Assembly (NCBI RefSeq): GCF_002284565.1
Contig: NZ_NPKI01000051.1
Coordinates: 59,103-123,102 of the forward strand
Source: Mesorhizobium mediterraneum
GTDB lineage: Bacteria > Pseudomonadota > Alphaproteobacteria > Rhizobiales > Rhizobiaceae
Length of the DNA stretch: 64,000 nt
Direction: 5' to 3'
The position numbers and the translations under genes were made by a program. The notes beneath the pieces are model-generated. The model worked only from the letters and a program-made list of their open reading frames with translations. It did no database searches and had not been told where the DNA came from. Of this stretch, positions 41,367 to 50,548 are shown one piece after another (within the stretch, counting starts at the first letter, position 1; every line of letters starts with the position of its first letter).

Positions 41367-44300
41367 ATGCGCATCGAGCGTCGTTTCACCAAGCCAGGGC
41401 AATCAGCTTACGCGGAGATCGAATTCCGCAAGGCGCTTTCGGAGATCAAGAATCCGGATGGCTCGGTGGTGTTCCGCTTGGACAATATCGATGTGCCGGC
41501 GCAGTTCAGCCAGGTTGCCGCCGACATCCTGGCGCAGAAATATTTCCGCAAGGCCGGCGTGCCCGCGCGGCTGAAGAAGGTCGAGGAGAATGACGTCCCC
41601 TCCTTCCTGTGGCGCTCCGTCGCCGACGAGGCCGAACTGGCAAAGCTGCCCGAAGCCGAGCGCTACGGCTCCGAGATCGACGCCCGCCAGGTCTTCGACC
41701 GCCTCGCCGGCACCTGGACCTATTGGGGCTGGAAGGGCGGCTACTTCAAGTCGGAGGAGGACGCCCGCGCCTTCCGCGACGAGCTCGCCTATATGCTGGC
41801 CACCCAGCGCGTCGCGCCGAACTCGCCGCAATGGTTCAACACCGGCCTGCACTGGGCCTATGGCATCGACGGCCCGAGCCAGGGCCACTTCTATGTCGAC
41901 CCGTTCACCGGCAAGCTGACCAAGTCGAAATCTTCCTACGAGCATCCGCAGCCGCATGCCTGCTTCATCCAGGGCGTGCAGGACGATCTCGTCAACGAAG
42001 GCGGCATCATGGACCTGTGGGTGCGTGAAGCGCGCCTGTTCAAATACGGCTCCGGCACCGGCTCCAACTTCTCGTTCCTGCGCGGCGAAGGCGAAAAGCT
42101 GTCCGGCGGCGGCCGTTCGTCCGGCCTGATGAGCTTCCTCAAGATCGGCGACCGCGCGGCGGGCGCCATCAAGTCGGGCGGCACGACGCGCCGCGCCGCA
42201 AAGATGGTCATCGTCGACGCCGACCATCCCGATATCGAGGAATTCATCGATTGGAAGGTCAATGAGGAGCAGAAGGTCGCCTCGCTGGTCACCGGCTCCA
42301 AGATCGTGAAGAAGCACCTCGAAGCGATCATGAAGGCCTGCATCAATTGTGAAGGCCAGGACGACGATTGCTTCGACCCGGCGATCAACACCGCGCTGAA
42401 GCGCGAGATCAAGCTGGCCAAGAAGGACGGGGTGCCGGAGAACTACATCTATCGCGTCATCCAATTCGCCAAGCAGGGCTACACCTCGATGTCGTTCAAG
42501 ACCTACGACACCGACTGGGATTCGGACGCCTACCTCACCGTTTCGGGCCAGAACTCCAACAATTCGGTCTCGCTGAAGGACGATTTCCTGCGCGCCGTCG
42601 AAGAGGACGCCGACTGGCACCTCACCGCACGCAAGGACGGCAAGGTGCTGAAGACGCTGAAGGCCAGGGATCTGTGGGAAAAGATCGGCTATGCCGCCTG
42701 GGCGTCGGCCGATCCGGGCCTGCACTTCAACACGACGATGAACGACTGGCACACCTGCGCCTCGGCCGGTGCGATCCGGGCGTCCAACCCGTGCTCGGAA
42801 TACATGTTCCTCGACGACACCGCCTGCAACCTGGCCTCGATCAACCTGCTGCCCTACCGCAACGCCGACGGCACCATCGACATATCAGCCTACGAGCATA
42901 CGGTTCGGCTGTGGACCATGGTGCTGGAAATTTCCGTCATGATGGCGCAGTTCCCGTCGAAGGAGATCGCCAAGCTCTCCTACGAATACCGCACGCTCGG
43001 CCTCGGCTACGCCAATATCGGCGGCCTGCTGATGACCTCGGGCATTCCCTATGATTCCGACGAGGGCCGCGCCATCTGCGCAGCACTCACGGCAATCATG
43101 ACCGGCACGGCCTATGCCACCTCGGCCGAAATGGCCGCCGAGCTCGGCGCCTTCCCCGACTACGACCGCAATGCGCAGAACATGCTGCGCGTCATGCGCA
43201 ACCATCGCCGTGCTGCTTACGGAGACAAAGACGGCTACGAAAAGCTCGCCGTCAATCCGGTGCCGCTGGTCGCCTCCGACCTGAAGCAGCCGGAGCTTGC
43301 CGCCCACGCCAAGGCTGCCTGGGACCGCGCCATCGAGCTCGGCGAGGAGCATGGCTACCGCAATGCGCAGGCGACGGTGATCGCACCGACCGGCACGATC
43401 GGCCTGGTGATGGATTGCGACACCACCGGCATCGAGCCCGACTTCGCGCTGGTGAAGTTCAAGAAGCTGGCCGGCGGCGGCTATTTCAAGATCATCAACC
43501 GCGCCGTTCCGGAAGCGCTACGCACGCTCGGCTATTCGGAAGCGCAGATCGCCGAGATCGAAGCTTATGCGGTCGGCCACGGCAATCTCAACCAGGCGCC
43601 CGCCGTCAACCCCGGCTCGCTCAAGGCCAAGGGTTTTACCGACGACAAGATCGCGGCGCTTAACGCAGCGTTGAAATCGGCCTTCGACATCAAGTTCGTC
43701 TTCAACCAGTGGACGCTGGGTGCGGAATGGGTGAAGGAGACGTTTGGCTTCACCGACGAGCAGCTCAACGATTTCTCGTTCGAGATGCTGCCGGCGCTCG
43801 GCTTCTCGAAGAAGGACATCGAGGCCGCCAACATCCATGTCTGCGGTGCGATGACGCTGGAAGGCGCGCCGTTCCTGAAGGCCGAACATCTGCCCGTGTT
43901 CGACTGCGCCAGCCCGTGCGGCAAGATCGGCAAGCGTTCGCTGTCGATCAACAGCCACATCCAGATGATGGCGGCGGCCCAGCCCTTCATCTCCGGCGCC
44001 ATTTCCAAGACCATCAACATGCCGAACGACGCGACGGTGGAAGACGCCAAGGGCGCCTACATGCTGTCGTGGAAGCTGGCGCTGAAGGCCAACGCGCTCT
44101 ATCGCGACGGCTCGAAGCTCTCCCAGCCGCTCAACGCCTCGCTGCTTGCCGACGTCGAAGACGACGAGGACGATGCCGTCGAGCAGCTGATTGCGGCACC
44201 GGCGGCGGCACGCGCGGCACAGATCACCGAGCGGATCGTCGAGCGCATCATCGAGCGCGTCTCGCGCGAGCAGGAGAAGCTGCCGTCTCGCCGCAAGGGC

Positions 44301-45155
44301 TACACGCAGAAGGCCAAGATCGGCGGCAACACCATCTTCCTGCGCACCGGCGAATATGATGATGGCCGTCTCGGCGAGATCTTCATCGACATGAACAAGG
44401 AGGGCGCGACCTTGCGCGGCCTTCTCAACAATTTCGCCATCGCCATCTCGCTCGGCCTGCAATATGGCGTGCCGCTTGACGAATATGTGCACGCCTTCAC
44501 CTTCACCAAATTCGAGCCGGCCGGCATGGTGCAGGGCAACGACGCCATCAAGAGCGCGACGTCGATCCTCGATTATGTGTTCCGCGAACTCGCCATCTCC
44601 TATCTCGGCCGCAACGACCTCGCCCATGTCGACCAGTCGGACTTCTCCAACACCGCACTTGGCCGCGGCATCAGCGAAGGCAAGACCGACGCCGTTTCCA
44701 AGGGCCTGACCCGCGGTGCCTCGCCGGTGAAACTGGTGTCGAGGGTGAGCGGCAACGATCCGAAGGGTTTTGCCGGTTCGGGCTCGCCCAGTGCCCGCTC
44801 CGCGCCGACGGCATTCTCCGGCTCCAACGTGCTGGCGCTGAAGCCGGCCAGCGACGAAGCCATCGCCTACAAGCGCGACTACGAGGAGCGGGCAAAGGAG
44901 CTGATTGAGGACATCGCCTTCGAGGAGGCGGCGGGCGCTGCTGCCGAGGCTTCGGACGCCACGGCGGCGCTGTTCACCGACGCCGCAGCCCTCGAGGCGG
45001 CCGAGGCGAAGAAGCTAGCCGCCGACCGCCGCGCCAAATCGCTGCTCCAGGGCTACACCGGCAATTCCTGCTCCGAATGCCAGAATTTCACCATGGTGCG
45101 GAACGGGACGTGCGAGAAGTGCGACACTTGTGGGGCTACGAGCGGGTGTAGCTGA
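41367..45155 (+). CDS. nrdJ: Vitamin B12-dependent ribonucleoside-diphosphate reductase (class II)
   Basis: 1262 residues, a class II ribonucleotide reductase that uses adenosylcobalamin and makes dNDPs. The N-terminal FTKPGQSAYAEIEFRKALS region and the substrate-binding HACFIQGVQDDLVNEGGIMD are followed by the active-site AIRASNPCSEYMFLDDTACN (catalytic Cys in NPCSEY), APTGTIGLVMDCDTTGIEPD, and the C-terminal zinc-ribbon-like CSECQNFTMVRNGTCEKC then CGATSGCS with the redox cysteines. Long, as in rhizobia. The start is ATG 41367 with AAAGGA upstream. Upstream region carries an NrdR box. Confidence 0.97.
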   Translation: MRIERRFTKPGQSAYAEIEFRKALSEIKNPDGSVVFRLDNIDVPAQFSQVAADILAQKYFRKAGVPARLKKVEENDVPSFLWRSVADEAELAKLPEAERYGSEIDARQVFDRLAGTWTYWGWKGGYFKSEEDARAFRDELAYMLATQRVAPNSPQWFNTGLHWAYGIDGPSQGHFYVDPFTGKLTKSKSSYEHPQPHACFIQGVQDDLVNEGGIMDLWVREARLFKYGSGTGSNFSFLRGEGEKLSGGGRSSGLMSFLKIGDRAAGAIKSGGTTRRAAKMVIVDADHPDIEEFIDWKVNEEQKVASLVTGSKIVKKHLEAIMKACINCEGQDDDCFDPAINTALKREIKLAKKDGVPENYIYRVIQFAKQGYTSMSFKTYDTDWDSDAYLTVSGQNSNNSVSLKDDFLRAVEEDADWHLTARKDGKVLKTLKARDLWEKIGYAAWASADPGLHFNTTMNDWHTCASAGAIRASNPCSEYMFLDDTACNLASINLLPYRNADGTIDISAYEHTVRLWTMVLEISVMMAQFPSKEIAKLSYEYRTLGLGYANIGGLLMTSGIPYDSDEGRAICAALTAIMTGTAYATSAEMAAELGAFPDYDRNAQNMLRVMRNHRRAAYGDKDGYEKLAVNPVPLVASDLKQPELAAHAKAAWDRAIELGEEHGYRNAQATVIAPTGTIGLVMDCDTTGIEPDFALVKFKKLAGGGYFKIINRAVPEALRTLGYSEAQIAEIEAYAVGHGNLNQAPAVNPGSLKAKGFTDDKIAALNAALKSAFDIKFVFNQWTLGAEWVKETFGFTDEQLNDFSFEMLPALGFSKKDIEAANIHVCGAMTLEGAPFLKAEHLPVFDCASPCGKIGKRSLSINSHIQMMAAAQPFISGAISKTINMPNDATVEDAKGAYMLSWKLALKANALYRDGSKLSQPLNASLLADVEDDEDDAVEQLIAAPAAARAAQITERIVERIIERVSREQEKLPSRRKGYTQKAKIGGNTIFLRTGEYDDGRLGEIFIDMNKEGATLRGLLNNFAIAISLGLQYGVPLDEYVHAFTFTKFEPAGMVQGNDAIKSATSILDYVFRELAISYLGRNDLAHVDQSDFSNTALGRGISEGKTDAVSKGLTRGASPVKLVSRVSGNDPKGFAGSGSPSARSAPTAFSGSNVLALKPASDEAIAYKRDYEERAKELIEDIAFEEAAGAAAEASDATAALFTDAAALEAAEAKKLAADRRAKSLLQGYTGNSCSECQNFTMVRNGTCEKCDTCGATSGCS

Positions 45156-45244
45156 GGAAAGATGCAGCGCTAAAACGCAACATGATCGGCCCGGTCGCAA
45201 GATCGGGCCGAAATCCGTTTAGCGTCGTGATCAGGCGCATCTCT

Positions 45245-45394
45245 TCCTTCTCCCCTTCTTGTGGGAGAAGGTGGCCGAGCGAAGCTCGGTCGGATGAGGG
45301 GTGTTCCAGCTTGGCGCCGACGGCGTTTCGTCCAACACCCCTCAACCGTCTTGGCGCTGCGCGCCGATCCACCTTCTCCCACAGGGGGAGAAGG
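45245..45394 (+). repeat. Family E direct repeat, copy 1
   Basis: About 150 bp, CCTTCTCCCCTTCTTGTGGG at the left and CCACAGGGGGAGAAGG at the right (imperfect terminal inverted repeats) with internal GATGAGGGGTGTTCCAGCTT and CCTCAACCGTCTTGGCGCTG. Copy 2 is at 45874-46018 in the same orientation. Between them lies a DUF559 gene. Confidence 0.85.
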
Positions 45395-45404
45395 CAAGAC
45401 CGCG

Positions 45405-45776
45405 CTACCGCCACGGCTGCAAACTCTCATCGCGGACATAAGCCATGATGGTGTCGCAGACGGCGTTCAAATCCCGCAGCACGTCGTCGTTCCAGAAACG
45501 CAGCACACGAAAGCCCCTCACCTTCAATTCGGCTGTTCGCTCCCGGTCATAGTTCGAATCCGCATGCTGGCTGCCGTCGATCTCGATGATCAGCCTGGCC
45601 TCGGCGCAAATGAAATCGGCGATGAATTTGCCGACAGGAACCTGACGCCGGAATTTGATGCGATCGAGCCTGCGCCCGCGCAGCTCGTGCCACAGGCGGT
45701 CCTCCGCCTCCGTTGGCTCGCGGCGCATCGAGCGGGCGAAACGACGTTTGGTCGGAGCAACGGGCTGATGCGGCAT
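45405..45776 (-). CDS. DUF559 family endonuclease-like protein
   Basis: 123 residues. Clear DUF559 (VSR-like nuclease fold) signature: RREPTEAEDRLWHELRGRRL, RQVPVGKFIADFICAEARLI then IEIDGSQH and VLRFWNDDVLRDLNAVCDTI. The FIADF...IEIDGSQH catalytic pattern is intact (Asp, Glu). Such genes are abundant in alphaproteobacteria and of unproven function. It starts 97 bp before and ends 10 bp after family E repeats, so the whole unit repeat-gene-repeat is a discrete module. Confidence 0.85.
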   Translation of the reverse strand: MPHQPVAPTKRRFARSMRREPTEAEDRLWHELRGRRLDRIKFRRQVPVGKFIADFICAEARLIIEIDGSQHADSNYDRERTAELKVRGFRVLRFWNDDVLRDLNAVCDTIMAYVRDESLQPWR

Positions 45777-45873
45777 GGGGCGAGATTACCCAGCCTCGGC
45801 GCTCCGTCCAGCACCATCGTCACGCAAATCGCGGACATTCGAGATTGGCCGAAGCGCGGAATGCCGCGCCTTT

Positions 45874-46018
45874 CCTTCTCTCCTTGTGGGAGAAGGTGTC
45901 GCCGAAGGCGACGGATGAGGGGTGTTCCAGCTTGGCGCCGACGGCACTCCGTCCAGCACCCCTCAACCGTCTTGGCGCTGCGCGCCAATCCACCTTCTCC
46001 CCTTGTAAGGGGAGAAGG
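45874..46018 (+). repeat. Family E direct repeat, copy 2
   Basis: About 145 bp, sequence nearly identical in its core to copy 1 (GATGAGGGGTGTTCCAGCTT, CTTGGCGCTGCGCGCCAATC) with a slightly different right end (CCTTGTAAGGGGAGAAGG). It ends 18 bp before the stop of the phytase-like gene. Confidence 0.85.
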
Positions 46019-46035
46019 GAAGAACTGCCCCAGTC

Positions 46036-48234
46036 TCAATTCACGGCGCTGATATTGCCCAAGCGTAAAAACAGCGTTTCGCCGGAGGAATCATCGACGC
46101 CGTCATTGTCGGTGGCGACGAAGATGTCGCCGTTCTTGTCGATGGTGAAACCTTCGACCTTGTCGACGACATAGCCGTTGGTGGCTGATTTCAGGTCGCC
46201 GATGATGTCGCGCACCAGCGTCTTTTCTATCAACGGCAGTTCGCCACCGAGCTTGGCCGGCTTGAAAGCGTCGAGCGCCACCGAATAGACGCGCTTCACC
46301 TTGGCCAGGTCGCCGATCTGGTTGTCGCGTTCGAGGATGTAGAGCTTGCCGTCATGCGCGGCGATCTCCGACAGGCCCATCCAGCCAGCTTCGGTCGCTT
46401 CGAGCGGATAGCGCACCGCCGACCATTCCTTGGCCTTCGGCTTGTAGGCCAAAAGCTTGACCTGGCCCTTAGGATCGTCGGTCCATTCGCGCTGCACTGC
46501 CATCACCAGCGTCAGCTCGTCGCCTTCGCCGATGGTCGTGATGCCTTCGAGACCGAAGCGGGTCTGGTGGGCGAGCAATTCCATCGGGAAGCCGATTTCC
46601 TGCTTGATCTCGCCCTTGTCATTGACGCGCAGGATGGCGTGCGGGACGAGCTTTGCCGGATCGCCTTCATTGGCCAGCCAGAAGCCGCCTTCACCGTCGG
46701 CGACAAGGCCTTCGATGTCGAGCTTCTGCGCAGGATGGCCGCCACGCGTGACGATGGTCTTGCCGGCGATCAGCGCCGGCGTCTGCGTGGCGTCGATCTC
46801 GAAGATCGAGGGCGCGTTGGCGTAGAACGAGTCCGAAGCGGCGAACAGCTTGCCGGCAGTGTCGCCGGCCGCGAGCGCCGAAAGCGCACCCCAGCCGAGC
46901 GGCGTGCCGTCTGCCGCGAGCTTTGCCGTGATCATCGGGTAAGTGGCGGGGCCCTCGGAGCGCTCGTAGACCATGACATGCGAGCGGGCGAGCCCGTCCT
47001 CGACCAGGTCGGCCTCGTTGGCGGTGACCAGCAGATTGCGCGATGGGATCGCGACCAGGCCTTCCGGGGCGATGCCGGAGGGCAGGATCTGGGCAAACTG
47101 AGGCTCAGCACCGGTGTCCTTGTAGACGCCGACAACAGAGCCACGCTCCGAAGCGACGAAAATCAGCCTGTCTTCGCCGAAGGTGCCGGTCTCGAGACCT
47201 TCCGGCTCGATGCCCTTCTTGTTGCGGGCGTCGGGATAATGACCGGCATTGGCAACCTCATACTCGAAGGACGGGCCGGATTCGTAGAGAACCTCACCCT
47301 TCTTGCTGAAGATCGTGAAACCGCGCGAGCCGCCCTTGTAGTCGCCTTCGTTGGCGACGACGAGACGGTCATTGTCGAGCCATTTCACGGCATCGGGTTC
47401 GCGAGCGACGTTTTCCATTTTGCCATCGAAGGACAAGGCGCCGTTCTTCTTGGTGTCGATCTTGTCCAGCGTGGCGGAGCCTGCGGAGAAGTGAGTGACG
47501 ATCGCGCCGGTTTCGGCGTTGACGATGGCGATGTGGTTGTTTTCCTGCAGCGTGACCGCTATCTCGCCAGCCTCGTTGAAGGCGACGAATTCCGGCTCCG
47601 GATCTTCAGCCGCGACTGCGGCAATGCCCGCCAGGTCCACGGTCTTCATCGTCGCGCAATCGGGCTGGCCTTCGGCAAGCGTGAAAATCTTGAGGTCGCC
47701 CGCCGGCATCTGCGGTATTTCTCCGTCGTTCACCTCCTCGTCGCGCTCGTTCTCGATGGCGATGGCGAGGAACTTGCCGTCCTTGCTCAGCGCCAGCGAG
47801 TCCGGCTGGCCGCCGAGGTCGCAGGTGCTTTCGATCGCCTTGGAGGCGAGGTCGATGACGGTGAGGTTGCCCGAAGGCTTGGCCTTGCTCTCCGACGTGT
47901 TGACGCCGGCCAGCACCTTGCCGCCGAGGACAACGACCGAGGTCGGCTCGCCGTCGATCTTGACGATGCCGCCGGCCTTGGGCGCCTTGGGGTCAGTGAT
48001 GTCGATGAAACCGACCGCACCGAGCGGGCTGTCGGAATAGACCAGCGTCATGCCGTCTTCGGAGGCCGCGATGATCTCGGACGAAGTCGGCGTGGCCTTC
48101 TCGACGTCCGCCGGGAGGTTTCCGGCGATCGCGAAGCTCGCGACCCGGTTGAACATCATGTCGGCATGGGCCGGCAGCGAAACGGAGGCAGCAAGCGCTG
48201 CCGTCAGGACGAAAAGCGCGGAATGGCGGGGCAC
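46036..48234 (-). CDS. Secreted phytase-like/esterase-like beta-propeller protein
   Basis: 732 residues. Sec signal peptide (MPRHSALFVLTAALAASVSL then PAHAD) after a GTG start at 48234 preceded by AGGAG; the frame extends 17 codons further upstream but lacks a site there. The body has repeated LVYSDSPLGAVGFIDIT, LVVANEGDYKGGSRGFTIFS, EPEGLETGTFGEDRLIFVAS blades and the C-terminal esterase-like phytase block (PHAILRVNDKGEIKQEIGFP, GLEGITTIGEGDELTLVMAV, GYVVDKVEGFTIDKNGDIFV). Exported; may hydrolyse phosphate esters. Substrate unproven. Confidence 0.8.
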   Translation of the reverse strand: MPRHSALFVLTAALAASVSLPAHADMMFNRVASFAIAGNLPADVEKATPTSSEIIAASEDGMTLVYSDSPLGAVGFIDITDPKAPKAGGIVKIDGEPTSVVVLGGKVLAGVNTSESKAKPSGNLTVIDLASKAIESTCDLGGQPDSLALSKDGKFLAIAIENERDEEVNDGEIPQMPAGDLKIFTLAEGQPDCATMKTVDLAGIAAVAAEDPEPEFVAFNEAGEIAVTLQENNHIAIVNAETGAIVTHFSAGSATLDKIDTKKNGALSFDGKMENVAREPDAVKWLDNDRLVVANEGDYKGGSRGFTIFSKKGEVLYESGPSFEYEVANAGHYPDARNKKGIEPEGLETGTFGEDRLIFVASERGSVVGVYKDTGAEPQFAQILPSGIAPEGLVAIPSRNLLVTANEADLVEDGLARSHVMVYERSEGPATYPMITAKLAADGTPLGWGALSALAAGDTAGKLFAASDSFYANAPSIFEIDATQTPALIAGKTIVTRGGHPAQKLDIEGLVADGEGGFWLANEGDPAKLVPHAILRVNDKGEIKQEIGFPMELLAHQTRFGLEGITTIGEGDELTLVMAVQREWTDDPKGQVKLLAYKPKAKEWSAVRYPLEATEAGWMGLSEIAAHDGKLYILERDNQIGDLAKVKRVYSVALDAFKPAKLGGELPLIEKTLVRDIIGDLKSATNGYVVDKVEGFTIDKNGDIFVATDNDGVDDSSGETLFLRLGNISAVN

Positions 48235-48384
48235 GGATGGCGTCTCCTGTTCGGATGGAAGCCACCTGCTTTGGAGGAGCGACATTTCAATGCGATGACG
48301 GATTCATGACAATTCCGCGACAGGCGGTCAGGGTCCGTCGATATTCACGTCGCGCTGGCCTGCAAATGCGGTCTCTGCGACCGC

Positions 48385-49401
48385 CTACTCCGCCTCGGCC
48401 ACCATCTGCCGCCCGCCAACCCAGTTCCGCCAGGCTCTCTCGTCGCCGTGGAAGACGTTGAGGTCGATGCGGCCCCTCACGCCGTGCGACAGGCCGGAGC
48501 CGGAATACTGCCAGAACACCCATTTGCGGCCGGGATAGACCTTTGACGGATGCTGTGCCACCGCCCGCAGCCAGAACGGATAATCCAAGAATGCGCCTCT
48601 GAGATTGTCGCGGTAGAAATCGGGCGCGGTGTAGATGATGGGTCGCTGGCCGTAGTGGCGTTCCAGCTTGTCCATGAACACCTGCATCTTCTCCAGCACC
48701 TTCTGCCGCGACGGGCGCCGCTTGCAGCTGGATTCGCCGTTCCACTCAACGTCGATCACCGGCGGCAAGGCGCCCTCGACCCTCGGCACGTTGCGGATGA
48801 ACCAGTCGGCCTGCTCGCCGGCCGTGCGGCACCAATAGAAGAAGTGATAGGCGCCGCGCTTGAGGCCGGCAGCGTCGGCATTGCGCCAGTTCTTCCTGAA
48901 CATCGGGTCGAGATGATCGCCGCCGTCGGTCGCCTTGATGTAGGCGAAGTTCGCGCCCTGCGCGCGCAGCTTGTCCCAGTTCACGTTGCCCTGCCAGCGT
49001 GAAACGTCGACGCCGTGAACGGCGAGGTGCCTGGGCGAGGCCCTGCCGAAATTGATCGGCTTGGCGTCACGAAAACGATAGCGCTGGACCGGCTCGGCGA
49101 GGATCGGTGCTGCCCGCGCCAGCCGCTTCGGCGCCACCAGGGCAATTGGCTCGGCGGGTGGTTCAATGCTTTCCACAGGCTCTGGAGGAGCCATCGCCAC
49201 GGCTTGGTCCATCGCCTCTTCCTGAGCGAAGGCGGGTGCGGCATCGGCGGCACCGACCGACGCGATCGGCGCGGGCGGCCGCACAACCGAGCTGGTCGTC
49301 TCGCTGGACGGCACTTGCAGCGCGTCGACGCCGGACGTCGACGTGCAGCCGGCAAGGCACAGCGCTGCGATCGAGAAGATAACGACGCCTGATAACCGCA
49401 T
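48385..49401 (-). CDS. GH25 lysozyme-like lipoprotein
   Basis: 338 residues. Lipoprotein signal MRLSGVVIFSIAALCLAGCT (lipobox LAGC). An acidic, Pro-rich linker of about 110 residues precedes the GH25 muramidase domain (about 125-325): HGVDVSRWQGNVNWDKLRAQ, FAYIKATDGGDHLDPMFRKN, AYHFFYWCRTAGEQADWFIR, VIDVEWNGESSCKRRPSRQK and WVFWQYSGSG. Catalytic Asp/Glu (DVSRWQG, DVEW) are intact. Cleaves peptidoglycan; probably cell wall remodelling. Confidence 0.9.
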   Translation of the reverse strand: MRLSGVVIFSIAALCLAGCTSTSGVDALQVPSSETTSSVVRPPAPIASVGAADAAPAFAQEEAMDQAVAMAPPEPVESIEPPAEPIALVAPKRLARAAPILAEPVQRYRFRDAKPINFGRASPRHLAVHGVDVSRWQGNVNWDKLRAQGANFAYIKATDGGDHLDPMFRKNWRNADAAGLKRGAYHFFYWCRTAGEQADWFIRNVPRVEGALPPVIDVEWNGESSCKRRPSRQKVLEKMQVFMDKLERHYGQRPIIYTAPDFYRDNLRGAFLDYPFWLRAVAQHPSKVYPGRKWVFWQYSGSGLSHGVRGRIDLNVFHGDERAWRNWVGGRQMVAEAE

Positions 49402-49577
49402 CTGGACCTGTACGCAAAACACAACAGACCGATGGCAAGACAGCGCCGCCGGACAAACCAGTCCAGATTACTAACGAGAAATTACCAACAAAGTTTGAAT
49501 CAAATTGTTAGGGGCTTCTTCGTCGAAGCGTCCGCGGGACAGCGCGAAAGACCGCTGACCCTGTCAGGCACTGTTGC

Positions 49578-49793
49578 CTAGCTGCACAGCCATAGCTTGT
49601 GGCAGGTCTCGGCTACCATGTGAGCCGGCGGTACAAAGCGATCGGGGTTGACCGGCGCATTATCCTCCGCCCGGCGAACCTTTTCTTCAAGCAGCGTGCG
49701 AAGCGCCGCTGGCTGCACGCGATCGCGTTCCATCACGAGCTTGATCATCGGATCGCTCAAAAGCTCATCCAGGGTGTTGATTCTGTCGTTCAT
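49578..49793 (-). CDS. Small hypothetical protein (71 aa)
   Basis: MNDRINTLDELLSDPMIKLV, MERDRVQPAALRTLLEEKVR, then a linker and HMVAETCHKLWLCS. Strong ribosome binding site GAGGAGG 7 nt before ATG 49793, so it is surely expressed. It resembles small rhizobial proteins of unknown function; the N-terminal part is helical. Confidence 0.8.
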   Translation of the reverse strand: MNDRINTLDELLSDPMIKLVMERDRVQPAALRTLLEEKVRRAEDNAPVNPDRFVPPAHMVAETCHKLWLCS

Positions 49794-49932
49794 CCGTCGC
49801 CTCCTCGACCGCCGACCCGCACGTAATAGATAGGTGGCAATGATGGCTCGCCAATGACGCTTTGCCGGCTATCTCGTGTCCCGGATGAAAAAAATTGGGC
49901 ACGCGCCTTGCCTCTCCCCTTCCGGGAAAAGG

Positions 49933-50331
49933 TTAGGCGGGCGGCGGCGCGCCTTCATATTGCGGCAGTCCATCGTCGAGCTGTACCCAGGGCTGCTTCG
50001 AGGCGGTCCACATATGCATCTGCGGCTTGAACATGGAGGGATCGTCGAGCGAGCCTGACGTGATGCCGATGATGCCGGCGGAATCGCGGCGGGAAAACAG
50101 CGTCGTGCCGCAGCCCGGGCAAAAGCCGCGCTTGAGATCGGGCGAGGAATTCACCAATGCCACCGGTCCTTCTGTCGTCACGTCGTCGATGCGGAACAGC
50201 ACGCGGGCGTTGAAGGCCGCGCCCAACGCCTTCTGGCAAAGCCGGCAATGGCAGACACGCTCGTTGATTGGCGCCGCATCAGTGCGGTAGCGCACGGCCC
50301 CGCACAGGCAGCCGCCCTGATATTTCGCCAT
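49933..50331 (-). CDS. GFA family (glutathione-dependent formaldehyde-activating) protein
   Basis: 132 residues. Zinc-binding cysteines: CLCGAVRY (Cys8, Cys10), RVCHCRLCQK (Cys27, Cys29, Cys32) and FCPGCGTTLF (Cys72, Cys75), the full Mss4-like GFA pattern. Members are related to S-hydroxymethylglutathione synthase but most have other or unknown roles. Start 50331. Single gene. Confidence 0.92.
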   Translation of the reverse strand: MAKYQGGCLCGAVRYRTDAAPINERVCHCRLCQKALGAAFNARVLFRIDDVTTEGPVALVNSSPDLKRGFCPGCGTTLFSRRDSAGIIGITSGSLDDPSMFKPQMHMWTASKQPWVQLDDGLPQYEGAPPPA

Positions 50332-50548
50332 TGCCTGAGCCCCTCTTTCCTAGGATTGGCGGCAAGGTAGCTGCCGGCATAGCAGCGTCAATTGAAAAGC
50401 TTTGATGGCGCCATCTCTTGGCGTGATGCGACCGACGAGACTCGTGGTGCGGTTTCAGCAGCCGCTCTGCTGTTCTGGTCAGGCGTAACGCGCAACGAGC
50501 GTCGCCGGCCATCTCGCGGGAGACAGCAGGCAAGCGATTGTCAGGCGG

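Noticed and set aside
41403..42752. Long minus-strand open frame opposite nrdJ
   Set aside because: It overlaps a conserved gene throughout and reads as antisense translation with no recognisable domain.
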